From assembly GCA_937892095.1 (NCBI GenBank), contig CALAVC010000252.1, forward strand, positions 1 through 10,160: 10,160 nt of DNA, written 5' to 3'. The notes under the pieces are model-generated. The model was not told the DNA's origin. It saw nothing but the letters and a program-made list of their open reading frames with translations, and ran no database searches. The stretch is from an uncultured Bacteroidales bacterium (GTDB lineage Bacteria; Bacteroidota; Bacteroidia; Bacteroidales; Marinilabiliaceae). Positions within the stretch are counted from its first letter, which is position 1, and each line of letters starts with the position of its first letter. Below are positions 8,238 to 10,160 of this stretch, in pieces. Both the position numbers and the translations under genes were made by a program.

Positions 8238-9884
8238 ATGACCATCCTTCGCCCCATTCTTGTGGCTCTGCTTTGTCTGTTTTCGTGTGCATCTTTTGCG
8301 CAACAAAACGTAGCTCTTTGTCCCGAACGTCCACGACTAATCCTAATCATACTTGTCGACAATCTTAATAATCAGCAACTCGAAATAGTCCGCAGTAGGG
8401 TAGGGAGCAAGGGCTTTAATCGCCTTTGTGGCTATGGCACTCAGCTTACCGATGCCTACTATGACGCAGGAGGCAACTTTGTAGGCAAGAACTTAGCCAC
8501 GCTTTTCACTGGTGCGCCAGCTTCTACACATGGCATCGTCGCTCGTCGTTGGATAGACAGTTTTACGGGCAAGAAAGTCGATGCTGTCTACGGCACATTG
8601 CCCGACAATGAGCGTATCGACACCCTTGCCCGTCCCGCCAATGGCTCATTGCTTTGTAGCACCATAGGCAACGAGATTCGCAAGATTTACAACGACCGCG
8701 CCAAGATATTCTCAGTCGGTTTCGACCCACAAATGCTCGTCTGGTCAAGCGCCACACTCGGTGGTGAGCCCATCGTTTGGCTCGACCCTCGCTCTGGTCA
8801 GATGCGCACAGCCAACGTAACCGACGAAAAAACAATAGGTTGGGTGTCCGACTTTAATTCTAAGAACATTGCCGACATCTATCGCCAAAAAACGTGGGCT
8901 CCAAGCAAAGACATAACCACATATCATCAATATCGCTTCTTTCCCGAGACGCAGACCAACGCAAAGTTCTACTACCCACTAACCGAAAGTAGTCCTCTTC
9001 GCTACTCTGCCGTCTGTGGTTCACCCTATGGCAATAGCCTTATTCGCGATGTGGCTGCGGCTGCCATAGCCTTCGAAGAAATGGGCCGAGACGACATACC
9101 CGACCTACTAACCATTCAGTTTACTGCTCAACCTTCAAAGGGCAATAAAATGCAACCCCTCGACCCAGAGACTGAAGACCTCCTGATGGGGCTCAACGAA
9201 AACATTGCTTCGCTCCTTCAAATGATAGACTCTACCATCGGCATGGATAACACTCTTGTACTCCTCACCGCAGCACAAGGTGCCTACGATGTCGCTGCCA
9301 CGTCGTCTGCCCATTGGAGCGAACGCGGGTTCGTCAGCATGCGACGTGCCACAGCTCTGCTCAACCTATATCTAATGGCCCTGCACGGACAAGAGGCTTG
9401 GGTCAAAAACTATGCTCCCGGCTCTGTCTATCTCGACCGCGAACTTGCCGAAAAAAAGAAAGTAAATTTTGACACACTTCTTAGTCAAAGTACCGATTTC
9501 CTTGTGCAAGTAAAAGGCATTGGCAATGCTATTGCAGCTCGTCATCTCAACAAAATTACAAGCCATTCGCCAGTCGTCGACGCCATGCGTCGCAACTATC
9601 ACCCCAAACGTTCAGGCGACATCCTTGTATATCTCGAACCCGGTTGGGCCGAAGAGTACGAAGACGGCACTCGACTTACGCAACTCTGGAATGGGGAGTT
9701 TGTCCCTCTCGTATTTTATGGCTGGAAGGTGCCACGCGCCACTATCTATGCACGCCACAATATGGCCGATGTCGCCCCCACCATCTGTTCTTTTATGCGC
9801 ATAGGACAACCCAATGGTTGTAGTGGACAGCCAATCCCCATTGTCGACTACAAAGCCTCCGATAACATAAAAACATCTCGTTAA
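8238..9884 (+). CDS. Secreted PafA-like alkaline phosphatase homologue, probable pseudoenzyme
   Basis: A 548-residue exported protein with a type I signal (residues 1-21, cleavage likely after SFA before QQ). Its length and landmarks match the PafA/nucleotide-pyrophosphatase branch of the alkaline phosphatase superfamily: LIILVDNL, GFNRLCGYGT, LFTGAPASTHGI, the TIGMDNTLVLLTA stretch and FVPLVFYGW. The catalytic positions are degraded. Aligned by eye to remembered PafA residues, D41 is kept, but the nucleophile Thr is V82, the Asn after HGI is R103, the Lys/Arg pair of SxKDR becomes D and Q, the zinc ligands Asp/His of STDxxGH become P299/N303, the Asp/His of TADHG become A346/Q347, and the last His becomes R479. 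The frame is intact and well conserved elsewhere, so this looks like a maintained non-catalytic protein and not a decaying gene. It may bind a ligand or a partner in the periplasm. The A-rich AAGAAAAATG start is typical of Bacteroidetes, and thiD follows after 2 nt. Confidence 0.85.
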   Translation: MTILRPILVALLCLFSCASFAQQNVALCPERPRLILIILVDNLNNQQLEIVRSRVGSKGFNRLCGYGTQLTDAYYDAGGNFVGKNLATLFTGAPASTHGIVARRWIDSFTGKKVDAVYGTLPDNERIDTLARPANGSLLCSTIGNEIRKIYNDRAKIFSVGFDPQMLVWSSATLGGEPIVWLDPRSGQMRTANVTDEKTIGWVSDFNSKNIADIYRQKTWAPSKDITTYHQYRFFPETQTNAKFYYPLTESSPLRYSAVCGSPYGNSLIRDVAAAAIAFEEMGRDDIPDLLTIQFTAQPSKGNKMQPLDPETEDLLMGLNENIASLLQMIDSTIGMDNTLVLLTAAQGAYDVAATSSAHWSERGFVSMRRATALLNLYLMALHGQEAWVKNYAPGSVYLDRELAEKKKVNFDTLLSQSTDFLVQVKGIGNAIAARHLNKITSHSPVVDAMRRNYHPKRSGDILVYLEPGWAEEYEDGTRLTQLWNGEFVPLVFYGWKVPRATIYARHNMADVAPTICSFMRIGQPNGCSGQPIPIVDYKASDNIKTSR

Positions 9885-9886
9885 AA

Positions 9887-10109
9887 ATGAAAACCTACGA
9901 CATCGTACTTTCCATAGCTGGTAGCGACCCAAGTGGTGGCGCTGGCATTCAAGCCGACATAAAAGCCATCTCTGCCAATGGCGCCTACGCCGCCACGGCC
10001 ATCACCTCTGTTGTCAACGAAAACACGCAAAAAGTCTACGGCGTACACAATGTCCCCGTCGATTTTGTTGAGGGACAAATACGTGCGGTCTTCGACGACC
10101 TCAATGTCA
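9887..10109 (+). CDS. thiD: Hydroxymethylpyrimidine (phosphate) kinase ThiD, 3' truncated
   Basis: ThiD phosphorylates 4-amino-5-hydroxymethyl-2-methylpyrimidine and its monophosphate in thiamine biosynthesis, in the cytoplasm. The N-terminal signature IAGSDPSGGAGIQADIK (residues ~10-26), followed by GAYAATAITSVV, is diagnostic of the ribokinase-fold ThiD family. Only about 74 authentic residues are present (family length is about 260-280), because the sequence runs into sequencing adapter at 10110. The frame continues a further 10 or so residues through the adapter, and those are not real. ATG at 9887 lies 2 nt after the previous stop, so it is probably translated from the same transcript. 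The catalytic Cys and anion-hole region is in the missing part. Confidence 0.93.
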
Positions 10110-10160
10110 AGATCGGAAGAGCGTCGTGTAGGGAAAGAGTGTAGATCTCGGTGGTCGCCG
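10110..10160. other. Illumina TruSeq adapter contamination
   Basis: The sequence from 10110 begins AGATCGGAAGAGC and continues through GTCGTGTAGGGAAAGAG to the GTGGTCGCCG end. This matches the reverse complement of the Illumina TruSeq universal adapter as I know it, for all 51 bases. It interrupts thiD in mid-gene. It is technical sequence left by read-through of a short insert and should be trimmed. Confidence 0.98.

Noticed and set aside
8279..8300. Lipobox (LFSC) in the pseudophosphatase signal peptide
   Set aside because: Phe at -2 is unfavourable for a lipobox, and a good type I cleavage site (SFA before QQ) follows a few residues later, so ordinary secretion is more likely.
1..10109. 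Horizontal transfer of a bacterial operon into a ciliate chromosome
   Set aside because: Both junction genes are truncated at the same point, the bacterial genes keep native compact operon spacing and composition, no element borders the join, and library artefact is proven at the other end.
10110..10144. C-terminal extension of ThiD ending IGRASCRERV
   Set aside because: This peptide is the translation of the TruSeq adapter, not of the organism's DNA.

Overview
The window is a chimera of three DNAs and should not be read as one locus. (1) Positions 1 to about 2550 are the end of a eukaryotic, most likely ciliate, chromosome. It has a C4A2-type telomere repeat at the very edge, a short extremely AT-rich subtelomeric stretch, and the 3' part of a protein phosphatase 2C gene on the minus strand. 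That protein has a long Asn/Lys-rich N-terminal region and a Glu/Lys helix. (2) From about 2550 to 10109 the base composition and gene style change abruptly to a bacterium of the order Bacteroidales: lipoprotein signals, a hybrid two-component system with a C-terminal AraC domain, a PafA-type phosphatase homologue, and tightly packed co-directional genes with weak or absent Shine-Dalgarno sites. (3) Positions 10110 to 10160 are Illumina TruSeq adapter sequence, not biology. A ciliate joined to a Bacteroidales bacterium suggests a gut or rumen sample, possibly an amplified single ciliate cell carrying bacterial DNA. That setting is inference.

Layout: telomere (1-28), AT-rich 3' flank (29-176), PP2C gene on the minus strand (177 to about 2556, 5' end missing), chimeric junction (about 2540-2560). 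Then come six plus-strand bacterial genes: a GH13 alpha-amylase-family lipoprotein (5' end missing), a TPR hybrid sensor kinase/response regulator with an AraC output domain, two tandem paralogous DprA-like (SLOG/Rossmann) proteins, a secreted PafA-like alkaline phosphatase homologue that has lost nearly all its catalytic residues, and the start of thiD. Adapter follows.

The six bacterial genes look like one operon. Intergenic distances run from a 17-nt overlap to a gap of about 12 nt, and there is no visible terminator or promoter between them. The amylase and the kinase share a 4-nt ATGA start/stop overlap. The amylase and sensor could form an alpha-glucan response pair, but the two DprA-like proteins, the pseudophosphatase and ThiD do not obviously belong to that pathway.

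The most interesting authentic biology is (a) the PafA-family pseudophosphatase, (b) the tandem pair of DprA-like single-domain proteins beside it, and (c) the ciliate telomere with a seven-base CCCCAAT unit next to a gene with no reassigned stop codons. The ciliate-bacterium linkage itself is best explained as an artefact.
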